Shown here: in pieces, positions 17,329-25,736 of the stretch
How positions within the stretch are numbered: position 1 is the first letter of the stretch
Layout: each line of letters opens with the position of its first letter
Assembly (NCBI RefSeq): GCF_024055725.1
Contig: NZ_JAMXMX010000010.1
Coordinates: 124,001 to 188,000, forward strand
Source: Actinoallomurus spadix
GTDB taxonomy: Bacteria > Actinomycetota > Actinomycetes > Streptosporangiales > Streptosporangiaceae
Direction of reading: 5' to 3'
Length of the DNA stretch: 64,000 nucleotides
Program-made: the position numbers and the translations under genes
Notes under the pieces: generated by a model
Databases searched by the model: none
Told to the model about the DNA's origin: nothing
What the model saw: only the letters and a program-made list of their open reading frames with translations

Positions 17329-17353
17329 GTAGTACTACCCAATGTAGTACTAC
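17329..17353. promoter_or_regulatory. Twin 10-bp palindromes between whiB-like and GNAT genes
   Basis: GTAGTACTAC, itself a perfect palindrome, occurs at 17329-17338 and 17344-17353 with CCAAT between. The inner halves also form TACTAC-N5-GTAGTA, reminiscent of BlaI/MecI-type operators (TACTACA half-sites), though with one more central base. It lies just upstream of the GNAT promoter and in the whiB upstream region, so one regulator could control both. Confidence 0.6.
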
Positions 17354-17375
17354 GGCGAGTCGTGTCAATTCTCGC

Positions 17376-17381
17376 TAAAGT
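17376..17381 (+). promoter_or_regulatory. -10 element for leaderless GNAT transcript
   Basis: TAAAGT ends 8 nt before the GTG at 17390. The expected -35 position abuts the second GTAGTACTAC palindrome, so binding there would affect this promoter. Confidence 0.45.
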
Positions 17382-17389
17382 TCCGGGAC

Positions 17390-17839
17390 GTGCCGACCGA
17401 CGTGATCTTCCGCAGCGCCACCAGGGACGACGTTCCGGCGATCGTCGCGCTCCTCGCCGACGACGCGATCGGCGCCGGTCGCGAGGGAGACGTCGACGCC
17501 TACTGGGCCGCCTTCGCCGACATCGAGGCCGACCCCCGCAACCACCTCATCGTGGCCGACATCGACGGCGAGGTCGCCGGCACCCTGCAGCTGACCTTCA
17601 TCCCCGGGCTCAGCCGCATGGGCACCGAGCGCGCCCAGATCGAGGCGGTCCGCGTCGGCGGCGCCCACCGGGGCCAGGGCCTCGGCCACCGGATGATCGA
17701 GTGGGCCATCGGCGAGGCGCGACGGCGCGGCTGCGGCCTCGTCCAGCTGACCTCTGACAAGCGCCGCACGGACGCGATCCGCTTCTACGAGTCCCTCGGT
17801 TTCGCGGCGACCCACGAGGGCATGAAGCTGCCGCTCTGA
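17390..17839 (+). CDS. GNAT-family N-acetyltransferase
   Basis: 149-residue acetyl-CoA-dependent acetyltransferase. Motif A is RVGGAHRGQGLGHRMIEWAI (Q/RxxGxG/A), with motif B in LVQLTSDKRRTDAIRFYESLGF, the usual FYxxxGF end. FRSATRDDVPAIVALL is the standard N-terminal strand and helix. Substrate unknown. It is divergent from the whiB-like gene across paired palindromes. The GTG start has no Shine-Dalgarno sequence. Confidence 0.9.
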   Translation: MPTDVIFRSATRDDVPAIVALLADDAIGAGREGDVDAYWAAFADIEADPRNHLIVADIDGEVAGTLQLTFIPGLSRMGTERAQIEAVRVGGAHRGQGLGHRMIEWAIGEARRRGCGLVQLTSDKRRTDAIRFYESLGFAATHEGMKLPL

Positions 17840-17983
17840 CGGCCTTCGGTAAACCAAGATCTTCTTGCGGACGTCCTTACTGTGAATCATCCCCGGACTC
17901 ACAACACGCGGTTAGCCGGACGTTTACCCGACTGTTGGTTCCATGTCCGGACACAGGAGTAGGACGAAGGGATCCCCCCAGCG

Positions 17984-18721
17984 ATGGCCGCACTCGCCGC
18001 GTCGGCGCGGCTCGACGCAGACGACGTCCTTCGTATCCGCTGGGCCGAACCGCCGGTCGACGCGACCACGCTCACCCTCCGCCGCGAGGGCACCACGCAC
18101 ACGGTCGGCCTCGACGGCGAGGCCGCCGACCTCTCGCGACTGGACCTGACCCCCGGCACCTGGTCGGTCCACGCGGCCGACGCCGAGATCATCACCACCG
18201 ACCCGGGCTTCTCCCTCGACGGCCTGGTGGAGTACGCCCGCCGCGCCCGCCGCCGGGCACTGCGGGCCTTCCGCGCCCGCTCGGGCGGCCTGCGCGTCGA
18301 CGTGCGGGCCGTCGAGCCGTACGCCGAGGTCACCGCCGTCCACCCCGGCGAGGAGAAGCTCACCCTCGAAGGGTTCCTCGCATACGGTGCGAACCCCGAC
18401 TCGGCGGAGATCGTCGCCACCCGGCGCAAGACGGCGCAGCGGGTCACGGGGACGGTATCGGTCACCGGCGATCACTGGCACGCCGAGATCCCGATCGCCC
18501 CCTTCGCGGTGGAGACCGAGCGCGGCTTCTGGGACCTGCGGCTCGGCGGGCTCACCGTCGCCACCTGGATCGACGACATCCCGGACAAGAAGAACAAGGT
18601 CCGCTTCCCGGCACGGCACGTCGCGCGGGAGACCGACCGCGTACGCGTGCGCGCCTACTACACCGACAAGGATCAGCTCGCGATCGCCGCCACGGTCGTC
18701 CCGAACGCGGAGGCGTCGTGA
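17984..18721 (+). CDS. Conserved hypothetical protein coupled to glycosyltransferase
   Basis: 245-residue protein, not confidently assigned. The sequence is rich in beta-strand-like segments (TLTLRREGTTHTVGL, LTPGTWSVHA, HWHAEIPIAPFAVETERGFWDLRLGG, VRVRAYYTDKDQLAI), with no signal peptide and no catalytic motif. Similar C-terminal modules occur with teichoic-acid-type glycerophosphotransferases and glycosyltransferases, and the gene overlaps the following GT4 gene by GTGA, so a role in the same cell-surface glycan step is inferred. The start at 17984 has only a distant GAAGGG upstream. Confidence 0.62.
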   Translation: MAALAASARLDADDVLRIRWAEPPVDATTLTLRREGTTHTVGLDGEAADLSRLDLTPGTWSVHAADAEIITTDPGFSLDGLVEYARRARRRALRAFRARSGGLRVDVRAVEPYAEVTAVHPGEEKLTLEGFLAYGANPDSAEIVATRRKTAQRVTGTVSVTGDHWHAEIPIAPFAVETERGFWDLRLGGLTVATWIDDIPDKKNKVRFPARHVARETDRVRVRAYYTDKDQLAIAATVVPNAEAS

Positions 18722-19878
18722 AGATCTCCATCCTCATCATGAACGCCTACGGCATGGGCGGCACGATCCGTGCGACGTTCAACCTGGCGGACGAGCTGTC
18801 CCGGCGCCACGAGGTCGAGGTCGTCAGCGTCTTCCGGCACCGGGACACGCCGTTCCTGCCGCTCTCCGACCGGGTGACGCTGTCCAGCCTGGTCGACCTC
18901 CGGCCGGAGACCCGGAAGTGGTGGCGGTTCGGCGTCGCCTCCCGGCTCAAGAAGCCCAGCACGCTGATGCACCCGGAAGAGCGGGCGTACGACAACTTCA
19001 GCGCCGAGAGCGACCGGGTGCTGACGCGGCACCTCACCGACCTGCGGGCCGACGTACTGGTCACCACCCGGGCCGGGCTGAACATCGCCGCAGCCAGGCT
19101 GGCCCCCGCGGGCGTCACCCTCATCGGCCAGGAACACCTGCACTTCGGCGCGCACAAGCCCGGCATCCTCGAAGAGATCCGCGCCTGGTACCCCAAGCTC
19201 GACGCGGTCGTCACCCTGACCGACGCGGACCACGCCGCGTACGCGCAGATGCTCGAGGGCAGTCCGACCCGGGTCTACACGATCGGCAACGGGCTGCCCG
19301 ACGGGCCGCGTCCGCAGTCCCGGCTGGACAACCGCGTCGTCATCGCCGCCGGCAGACTCGTCCGGGTCAAGGGGTACGACCGGCTGCTCGACGCGTTCGC
19401 CAAGGTCGCCGAGAAGCGTCCCGACTGGAAACTGCGCATCTACGGTCAGGGGACCCAGGCCGACAAGCTCGGCCGCCGGGCCCGCCGCCTGAACCTGCAC
19501 AACAACGTGGCCTTCATGGGGCCGACGAACGACATCGAGGGTGAGCTGGCCAAGGCGTCGATCCACGTCATCACCTCGCGGTTCGAGGGGTTCGGCATGA
19601 CGATCGTTGAGGCGTTCGCCGCCGGGGTGCCGGTGGTGTCGTTCGACTGCCCACAGGGTCCCCCCGAGATCATCACGTCCGGCGAGGACGGGCTGCTGGT
19701 GCCCGACGGCGACATCGACGCCTTCGCCGACGCCCTGCTGTCCCTCATGGACGACCCGGAGGAGCTGCGCCGGCTCGCCGAGAACGGCCGCCGGACCGCG
19801 CTGCGCTACCGGAGCTCCGAGGTCGGGGACCGCTGGGACGAGATGTTCGCCGACCTGCGTCACGCGCGGACCGCGTAG
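18718..19878 (+). CDS. GT4-family glycosyltransferase
   Basis: 386-residue GT-B fold retaining glycosyltransferase. The C-terminal nucleotide-sugar domain shows VIAAGRLVRVKGYDRLLDAF, SRFEGFGMTIVEAFAAGVPVV (the EX7E motif) and GPPEIITSGEDGLLV. The N-terminal half has the acceptor-side loop NAYGMGGTIRATFNLA. It likely adds a sugar to a cell-envelope or exported glycan in the cytoplasm. The GTG start overlaps the previous stop, so it is translated with that protein. Donor and acceptor unknown. Confidence 0.9.
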   Translation: MKISILIMNAYGMGGTIRATFNLADELSRRHEVEVVSVFRHRDTPFLPLSDRVTLSSLVDLRPETRKWWRFGVASRLKKPSTLMHPEERAYDNFSAESDRVLTRHLTDLRADVLVTTRAGLNIAAARLAPAGVTLIGQEHLHFGAHKPGILEEIRAWYPKLDAVVTLTDADHAAYAQMLEGSPTRVYTIGNGLPDGPRPQSRLDNRVVIAAGRLVRVKGYDRLLDAFAKVAEKRPDWKLRIYGQGTQADKLGRRARRLNLHNNVAFMGPTNDIEGELAKASIHVITSRFEGFGMTIVEAFAAGVPVVSFDCPQGPPEIITSGEDGLLVPDGDIDAFADALLSLMDDPEELRRLAENGRRTALRYRSSEVGDRWDEMFADLRHARTA

Positions 19879-20020
19879 TCGCGCAGCGCGGAGGCCGTTG
19901 CGGCCCGCGTTCCATGCCTCGGTCAACGGCGTTCCCGTTTTCCGTCGTGCGCCCGTCGTCCGCGCCATGACGCGCTGAATCATCTGCGTCATCATCGGCG
20001 AGTATTCGAGGGGAAACGCC

Positions 20021-20608
20021 ATGATCGACAACGAACTCTTCGGCGGAGCCGAACCCGCGTGGCGCGTGACGGTCGCCGCCGAGCTGTACCGGATCGAGGA
20101 GCACTGCTCGCACTCGGCGCGCGCCCAGGCCGAGACGGTGAAGATCTGGCGGGTCCTCAACCTGTGGCTCGGGTCGACCGCCGTCCTGGCCGCCGGGGTG
20201 GCCGGCAGCCTGGTCCTCGCCGGTGACCGGTTCCCTCTCGTCGCGGGCGGGCTGGCGCTGGCCGCCGCCCTGCTGGCCACGGTCGTCAGCATGGTCGCGC
20301 CCGGCCGTAAGGAGAACCAGGCGGCCGAGGCCGCCAAGGCCTACCGGTCGGTGGAGACGGCCGCGCGGCAGGCCCGCGAGGTCGACCTGCCCGGCCACGC
20401 CTTCATGCAGGCCCGGCAGGTGCTCGACGAGCTGACCGCCCGCTGGCACGCGGTGATCCGCAACGCTCCGCCCGCCCCCGCGTGGGCGCAGCACCGCGCC
20501 GAGCGCAACCGGTACGTCGAGCGGGCCGAGCAGGTCATGACCGAGCGCATGAGCGACATCGTCCGCGTCTTCCAGACTCCCCGGCGGGCCGCCGACCAGC
20601 CGGCCTGA
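20021..20608 (+). CDS. Two-helix membrane protein, SLATT-like
   Basis: 195-residue protein with a hydrophobic pair (VLNLWLGSTAVLAAGVAGSLVLAG and FPLVAGGLALAAALLATVVSMVAP, residues 48-92) between an N-terminal helix and a long helical C-terminus. This is the layout of SLATT domains, which are predicted pore-forming effectors in nucleotide-signalling defence systems and are also found alone. No cyclase, nuclease or other defence gene is adjacent, so a housekeeping role is as likely. GAGGGG lies 8 nt before the ATG. Assignment is by architecture, not by a diagnostic motif. Confidence 0.6.
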   Translation: MIDNELFGGAEPAWRVTVAAELYRIEEHCSHSARAQAETVKIWRVLNLWLGSTAVLAAGVAGSLVLAGDRFPLVAGGLALAAALLATVVSMVAPGRKENQAAEAAKAYRSVETAARQAREVDLPGHAFMQARQVLDELTARWHAVIRNAPPAPAWAQHRAERNRYVERAEQVMTERMSDIVRVFQTPRRAADQPA

Positions 20609-20629
20609 GCCTCGCCGGCCGCTCCTTCC

Positions 20630-21553
20630 CTAAGGTGCCGGCGTGCGTGCCGTCTCCACGGCGCGGACGTGCTGGCCGAGGAAGAAGGCCGCGCGATCGA
20701 GTGCCTGGCCGGCCTCGTCCAGGACGCCGACGTACGCCTGGAAGACGTGCGGCGCGTCGGCGGTGACGTCCAGGATGACGTCCACCCCGGCGTCCCGGGC
20801 GCGCGCGGCCAGGCGCGTCGAGTCGTCCAGGAGCAGCTCGTTCGTCCCCACCTGCAGCAGCATCGGGGGGAATCCGCTCAGGTCGGCCAGGACGGCGGGA
20901 CTGAGCAGAGGATGGTGCGGGTCCCGCCCCGCGAGGTACAAGGACCCGGTGTACCGCACGGCCGCCCGCGTGAAGATCGGGTCGATGCCCTCCTTGGTCC
21001 GCATGCTCTCGCCCGAGCGGGTGTGGTCGAGCCCGGGGGAGAACGCCATGATCGCGGCGGGCAGGGGCAGGCCCGCGTCGCGGGCGGCGAGGCAGGCGGT
21101 GACGGTGAGACCGCCTCCGGCGGAGTCGCCGGCGAACGCGATCGCCGAAGGGTCCTCGCCGCCGTCGAGGAGCGCGCGGTACGCGCTGAGCGCGTCGTCG
21201 ATCGCGGCCGGGAAAGGGTGCTCGGGGGCGAGCCGGTAGTCCAGGGAGAAGGCCCGGAACCCGGTCCTGACCACGAGGTTCGCCGTCAGGCACAGCGCCG
21301 TCTCCGGTGAGCCGAACACGTTGCCGCCGCCGTGGAAGTACAGGATCGTCCCGGCCTTCGGATCGTCGTCCGGTTCGACGCGTACCGCGCGCCGGTCGCC
21401 GAGCACCTCGTCCCGGGTACGGATCCCCGGCGGAACGATCATCCCGGCCATCAGTGCCCTGAATCCGGCGCGCAGCTCCTCCACCGAGCGAGGCCCGTCA
21501 CCGCCGGACCGCCGCAGCATCGCGTCGATCCGCGCGCGCTGTTCCCTGCTCAT
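20630..21553 (-). CDS. Alpha/beta hydrolase, hormone-sensitive-lipase (family IV) esterase
   Basis: 307-residue carboxylesterase. The oxyanion motif HGGG (ILYFHGGGNVFGS) and nucleophile elbow GDSAGGGL are diagnostic of the HSL family; the acid is probably Asp in the LLLDDSTRLA region and the base His in DAPHVFQAYVG. DYRLAPEHPFPAAIDD is the usual intervening block. No signal peptide, so cytosolic. An 18-bp near-palindrome centred on CCTAGG lies 33 nt upstream. Convergent with the SLATT-like gene. Confidence 0.92.
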   Translation of the reverse strand: MSREQRARIDAMLRRSGGDGPRSVEELRAGFRALMAGMIVPPGIRTRDEVLGDRRAVRVEPDDDPKAGTILYFHGGGNVFGSPETALCLTANLVVRTGFRAFSLDYRLAPEHPFPAAIDDALSAYRALLDGGEDPSAIAFAGDSAGGGLTVTACLAARDAGLPLPAAIMAFSPGLDHTRSGESMRTKEGIDPIFTRAAVRYTGSLYLAGRDPHHPLLSPAVLADLSGFPPMLLQVGTNELLLDDSTRLAARARDAGVDVILDVTADAPHVFQAYVGVLDEAGQALDRAAFFLGQHVRAVETARTPAP

Positions 21554-21585
21554 CGTGTCCTCCGTCCAGGTGCCTGCCGAGACAC

Positions 21586-21603
21586 TATATGCCTAGGAAT
21601 ATA
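21586..21603 (-). promoter_or_regulatory. 18-bp near-palindrome upstream of esterase gene
   Basis: TATATGCCTAGGAATATA matches its complement at 8 of 9 base pairs. It is unusually AT-rich for this chromosome and stands 33 nt before the esterase ATG, so it may be an operator overlapping the -10 region. Confidence 0.45.
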
Positions 21604-21839
21604 CGCGGGACGTACCGGAGCGATGAGCATGGCCGAACGGCGTCCTCCGCACGACCGCTCCCACGACCCTCCGGCGACAGCGTCCGTCGAGGTCGAAGGA
21701 TCCGGGGAAGCGACGTCACCGGCTGTGGCAACAACAGGTGACATCCCCACCCGAGAAGGGTCGTCTCACCCCACCCCCCACCGCTCCCGTTCACGCGGGA
21801 CGGTATGCCGCCATGCCCGGCGGCCGACGAAAGGCTCCG

Positions 21840-23618
21840 ATGAGAAGACGAACGGCCACCCTCGCGACCGTCGCGACGGCCCTCACCCTGGCGACGACCG
21901 GGCCGCTACCCACGTCTCACGCCGCTCCCCGCCCGGCCCACGCGCCGGACCGCGCGACCTATCCCAACGGTTACCGGGGCATCGCCGTGCACGGCGGCAC
22001 GCCGGTCGCGCGGGGCGGCGCGACCGGCGACGCCCTCGGCATGCTGCGGAAGTCGAAACCGCTCTCGAGCGTGCGTGCCGCATCGGCCGCGGCCGGCACG
22101 CACACGCTCACCGTCGACCTCATCGACCGCAACGGAGCGGCCCCGCGGACGGCCGACGCGCAGAACGTGTTCTTCCTTCCGCTGGACGGCTCGACGCCGC
22201 TCTACGGCCAGGCCGAGGACGGGCACCTGACCGCCGGACTACCGCCGGGCGAGTACGTCGTCGAAGCCGGCGTCACCACGCCGCAGGCCGACGCCGGGCG
22301 ATCGCTGACCCTCGTCTACCTGCCTCGCCTCGACATCGACCGCGACCGTACGGTGACGCTGGACGCCCGCCTGGGCCGCCCCATGTCCATCGCGGCCGAC
22401 CGCCCGGACGCCCGCCTGACCGGTGGAGACGGGGGCGGAGGGCTCGCGCGTGTGGTGCAGGACATCGGCGGCCGGACCACGACGACCGCCAACGTCTTCC
22501 TCGACGGAACGCCCACCTACGTCACGCCGACCGGCCGTGCGCCGGGACTCGCGCTCCTGATGGCGGGGCGGCTGACGAAGGCCGGCGCGGTCATGGGCAG
22601 TCCGTACATCTACAACGTCGCCGGGAGCACCTCCGACGCGGAGGTCATTCCCGCCGAACCCGTGCTGCGCGTCCGCACGGCGGATCTGGCCGCCGTACGG
22701 ACCCGCTACGCCCGGCAGGGCGAACCCGGCTGCGCCGGCACGCACGCCGCCGCGCTCCTGCCGGGGGGAGGCTTCGACGAGGGGTTCTTCGTGGGCGTCG
22801 GCCCGATGCCCGCCGTCAGGACCGAGTACTTCAGCCCCGGCGTCGGCTGGGACACCGACACCGTCGTCGGACCGGACTGCTCCTTCGAAGAGGGCGGCGT
22901 CATGGGTGTCACCGAGCGGTTCTCGCAGGCGGGCACGTACACCCGTGACCGGACGACGGGGCCGCTCGGGCCCGGAGCCGACTACAACGCCGTGACGGGC
23001 GACGGCACCCTGCTGTTCTGGGTGCCCATGCTGAGCTCCTGGGGGGCGAGTTCGGGGATCGCCCCGTACGACCGCGTCACCGGGCGGACGACACTGCAGG
23101 ACGCCACCGGGAAGGTCACCGGCACGAGCGACCAGCCGGGCTACGGCGAGTTCCCGCTGCCACCGGGGCAGGGTACGTACAAGGTCACCACCGACCTCCA
23201 GCGCCAGGCCCCCTGGTCGGACCTCGCGACGCGGCAGCACGTCGTCTGGACGTTCTCCGCGAACGTCCCGGACGGTGACGCGGTCGGGACGGCGTCCCTG
23301 CTCTCCGTGCTGTACCGCACCCCGCTGGACGACGACAACCGCGCACCGGCGGGCACCCAGCGGATCGATCTCGACGCGCGGACCGACGGGCAGGGACCGG
23401 CGCCCGTGATCCGCCGAATGACCGCCCAGGTCTCCTACGACGACGGCGCGACCTGGACGAACGCCCCGGTCGCCAGAACGACGGACGGCTGGACGGCCAC
23501 GGTGCGCAACCCGCAGGGCACGCGAAGCGGGTACGTGTCGCTCCGCACCGTCGCCGAGGACACCGCGGGGCGCACCGTCGACCAGACGATCGTGCACGCC
23601 TACGGCCTGAAGCCCTGA
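21840..23618 (+). CDS. Large secreted protein with subtilase-type accessory C-terminus, no protease domain
   Basis: 592-residue exported protein. The signal peptide (RRRTATLATVATALTLATTGPL, cleavage after SHA) is followed by PNGYRGIAVHGG and a long beta-rich body resembling the non-catalytic C-terminal part of large actinobacterial S8 serine proteases. The last 90 residues (MTAQVSYDDGATWTNAPV, GWTATVRNP, GYVSLRTVAEDTAGRTVDQTIVHAYGL) match the terminal Ig/jelly-roll module of such proteases. The subtilase catalytic triad motifs are absent. The ATG at 21840 has GAAAGG upstream; an earlier in-frame ATG lacks a signal. Binding or scaffolding is inferred. Confidence 0.72.
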   Translation: MRRRTATLATVATALTLATTGPLPTSHAAPRPAHAPDRATYPNGYRGIAVHGGTPVARGGATGDALGMLRKSKPLSSVRAASAAAGTHTLTVDLIDRNGAAPRTADAQNVFFLPLDGSTPLYGQAEDGHLTAGLPPGEYVVEAGVTTPQADAGRSLTLVYLPRLDIDRDRTVTLDARLGRPMSIAADRPDARLTGGDGGGGLARVVQDIGGRTTTTANVFLDGTPTYVTPTGRAPGLALLMAGRLTKAGAVMGSPYIYNVAGSTSDAEVIPAEPVLRVRTADLAAVRTRYARQGEPGCAGTHAAALLPGGGFDEGFFVGVGPMPAVRTEYFSPGVGWDTDTVVGPDCSFEEGGVMGVTERFSQAGTYTRDRTTGPLGPGADYNAVTGDGTLLFWVPMLSSWGASSGIAPYDRVTGRTTLQDATGKVTGTSDQPGYGEFPLPPGQGTYKVTTDLQRQAPWSDLATRQHVVWTFSANVPDGDAVGTASLLSVLYRTPLDDDNRAPAGTQRIDLDARTDGQGPAPVIRRMTAQVSYDDGATWTNAPVARTTDGWTATVRNPQGTRSGYVSLRTVAEDTAGRTVDQTIVHAYGLKP

Positions 23619-23626
23619 TCGCCTGT

Positions 23627-23701
23627 GTCCGGGGGCGAGACGTGTGTCCCGCCCCCGGACGCGTACGAGCGCCTCCCGCCCGATGCGGCGGCCGGGAGGC
23701 G
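23627..23701. terminator. Two tandem hairpin terminators between convergent genes
   Basis: Hairpin 1 pairs GTCCGGGGGCG with CGCCCCCGGAC (23627-23660, 11-bp perfect stem). Hairpin 2 pairs CGCCTCCCG with CGGGAGGCG (23670-23701). They lie between the secreted-protein gene and the ABC permease gene and can act in both directions. Confidence 0.75.
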
Positions 23702-23742
23702 GACTCGTCCCCGTTCGCGAGAAGCGATCACGACCGTATGGG

Positions 23743-24969
23743 TCACACCGTGCGGAGGGCCTCCGTCGGGGCCATCCGCGAGGCGCGGAGGGCCGGGAGC
23801 AGGCCGGCGAGGGCACCGATGAGGATCGCGGAGCCGATGCCGCCCGTCCACGCCTCCGCGGGGACGACGATCGCCCAGTGCTTGGTCGTGGCGTAGACGG
23901 CCGTGGCCAGGACACCGGCCGCCACCCCGACCGCACCGCCGAGGAACGCCAGCACGATCGCCTCGGACAGGAACTGCGCGCGGATCTGCCCCCGGGTCGC
24001 GCCGAGGGCGCGGCGCAGACCGATCTCCGAGCGGCGTTCGAGCACCGAGATGATCATGATGTTGGCCACCCCGACCGCGCCGACGATCAGCGCGACGACG
24101 CCGAGGCCCAGGAACAGGCTGTTGAACGCCCCGCTCGCCGCCGCGCGGGCGGTGAGCGCGTCCGACGGCCGGCTCACGTCGACCTCGTTCGGCGACTCGG
24201 GGTCGGCCGTCCGGGCCAGCACCTCATGCACCGCGTCGACCTGATCGGTCCGGCAACGGACATAGACGGTGCTCGGCGGTCCCTGCGTCACCGTGCCGTG
24301 AACGATGCTCGCGTAGTTCAGATAGCGCTGCGCGGCCGGATAACCGATCAGGGCGCTGGTGTCGATCTCCGGTGCCAGCACCGCGGGCCGGAGGATCCCG
24401 GCGACGTAGAACCACTGGCCGCCGAGCCAGACGCGCTGCCCCGGGCGGACCCTGTCGATCCCGAGCCGCTGCGCGGCGACCGCGCCGAGCACCACGACGG
24501 GCTTCGTGGCGGTCGCGGAGTTCAGCCAGCGGCCCTGGGCGACGCCGGTGGCGACCACCGGCAGCAGGTTGAGATCGGCCGCCCTGACCTTCAGCGCGTT
24601 GGTGCTCACCGGGGGGATCAGCGGACTGCGGTACACGTTCGCGGTCGCGATGGTGGCGGTGTCGGCCACCTGCTCCACGGCCGTCAGCCGCGAGATCCTG
24701 GCGGGCGCCTCAGGCGGCAGCCGAGCGGCGTCCCCGCTGAAGCTCTGCCCGCTCTCGGCGGTGAGCAGGTTGGTGCCGAGACGGTCGATCTCGCTCAGGA
24801 GGCCGGCCTGGGACGATGATGACAGTCCCAGCACCGCGACGATCGCGGCCGTGCCGATCGCGATCCCGAGCGCCGACAGCGCCGACCGCAGCCGCCGGGC
24901 CCGCAGCCCGACGCTCGCCACCCGTGCTCGGTCGCCCGGCCGCAGCCGGGCGGGGACGAGCGTCGTCAT
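23743..24969 (-). CDS. MacB-like ABC transporter permease (FtsX superfamily)
   Basis: 408-residue permease: one N-terminal membrane helix (SALSALGIAIGTAAIVAVLGL), a roughly 200-residue extracytoplasmic MacB periplasmic-type domain, then three C-terminal helices with the conserved IMIISVLERRSEIGLRRALGATRGQI stretch and LPALRASRMAPTEALR end. With the ATPase and fusion protein encoded just upstream it forms a MacAB-like mechanotransmission exporter, likely of a peptide, lipid or antibiotic. The ATG overlaps the ATPase stop by 4 bp. Confidence 0.92.
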   Translation of the reverse strand: MTTLVPARLRPGDRARVASVGLRARRLRSALSALGIAIGTAAIVAVLGLSSSSQAGLLSEIDRLGTNLLTAESGQSFSGDAARLPPEAPARISRLTAVEQVADTATIATANVYRSPLIPPVSTNALKVRAADLNLLPVVATGVAQGRWLNSATATKPVVVLGAVAAQRLGIDRVRPGQRVWLGGQWFYVAGILRPAVLAPEIDTSALIGYPAAQRYLNYASIVHGTVTQGPPSTVYVRCRTDQVDAVHEVLARTADPESPNEVDVSRPSDALTARAAASGAFNSLFLGLGVVALIVGAVGVANIMIISVLERRSEIGLRRALGATRGQIRAQFLSEAIVLAFLGGAVGVAAGVLATAVYATTKHWAIVVPAEAWTGGIGSAILIGALAGLLPALRASRMAPTEALRTV

Positions 24970-25736
24970 GATCGGTCCTCCTGCTCCGCTCCGACGGGCA
25001 CGCGCGCGCCGGTGGTCCGGGGCGTCGCCCGGTCGTCGGGGTCCGGGTCGTGGGCGCTGTCCGAGACGATCCGCCCGTCGCGTACGTGCACCTGGCGGGG
25101 CAGATCGGCGGCCAGCTCGGCGTCATGCGTGATCACGACGATCGTCGCGCCTTCGGCGTTGAGCTCGTGCAGCAGCTCGATGATCGAGGCGCCGGTGACG
25201 CTGTCGAGGTTGCCCGTCGGCTCGTCGGCGAGCACGATCGCCGGCCGGCCGACGAGCGCCCGGGCGATCGCGACGCGCTGCCGCTGCCCGCCCGACATCT
25301 GGGTCGGCCGGGCGGACGCCCGGTCGGCCAGGCCGACGCGTTCGAGCGCCGCCAGGGCCCGCCGCCGCCGCTCGCGGACCTCGACGCCCGCGTACAGCAG
25401 CCCGTCGGCGACGTTGTCCAGCACGGTGGAGTGCTCGGCCAGGAAGAACTGCTGGAAGACGAACCCGATGCTGCGGGCCCGCAGCGCCGACAGGCCGCGG
25501 TCGTCGAGACGGTCGATGTCGACGCCGTCGATCCGGACCGTGCCCCCGGTGGGCCGTTCCAGCGTCCCCATGACGTGCAGCAGGGTCGTCTTGCCCGATC
25601 CGGACGGCCCGACGATCGCCACCAGTTCGCCCTTCCGGACGCTGAAGGTCACTCCCCGGAGCGCCAGGACGGGCGGCCGCTCCCCGTAGACCTTCGTAAC
25701 CGCCTCCAGCTCCAGAGCCGCTCGCGTCGGCCTCAT
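24966..25736 (-). CDS. MacB/LolD-like ABC transporter ATP-binding protein
   Basis: 256-residue ATPase. Walker A GPSGSGKTT, Q-loop FVFQQFFLAEHSTV, signature MSGGQRQRVAIARAL, Walker B IVLADEPTGNLDS and switch His in VVITHDAELA are all present. The LolD/MacB type is shown by ALRGVTFSVRKGELVAIVG and the TGNLD after Walker B. It overlaps both neighbours by ATGA, so the exporter subunits are made in step. Confidence 0.95.
   Translation of the reverse strand: MRPTRAALELEAVTKVYGERPPVLALRGVTFSVRKGELVAIVGPSGSGKTTLLHVMGTLERPTGGTVRIDGVDIDRLDDRGLSALRARSIGFVFQQFFLAEHSTVLDNVADGLLYAGVEVRERRRRALAALERVGLADRASARPTQMSGGQRQRVAIARALVGRPAIVLADEPTGNLDSVTGASIIELLHELNAEGATIVVITHDAELAADLPRQVHVRDGRIVSDSAHDPDPDDRATPRTTGARVPVGAEQEDRS

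Noticed and set aside
17839-20608. Defence island including the SLATT-like gene
   Set aside because: Neighbours are a glycosyltransferase pair and an esterase; no nuclease, cyclase, Toll/TIR, ATPase sensor or mobile element is present.
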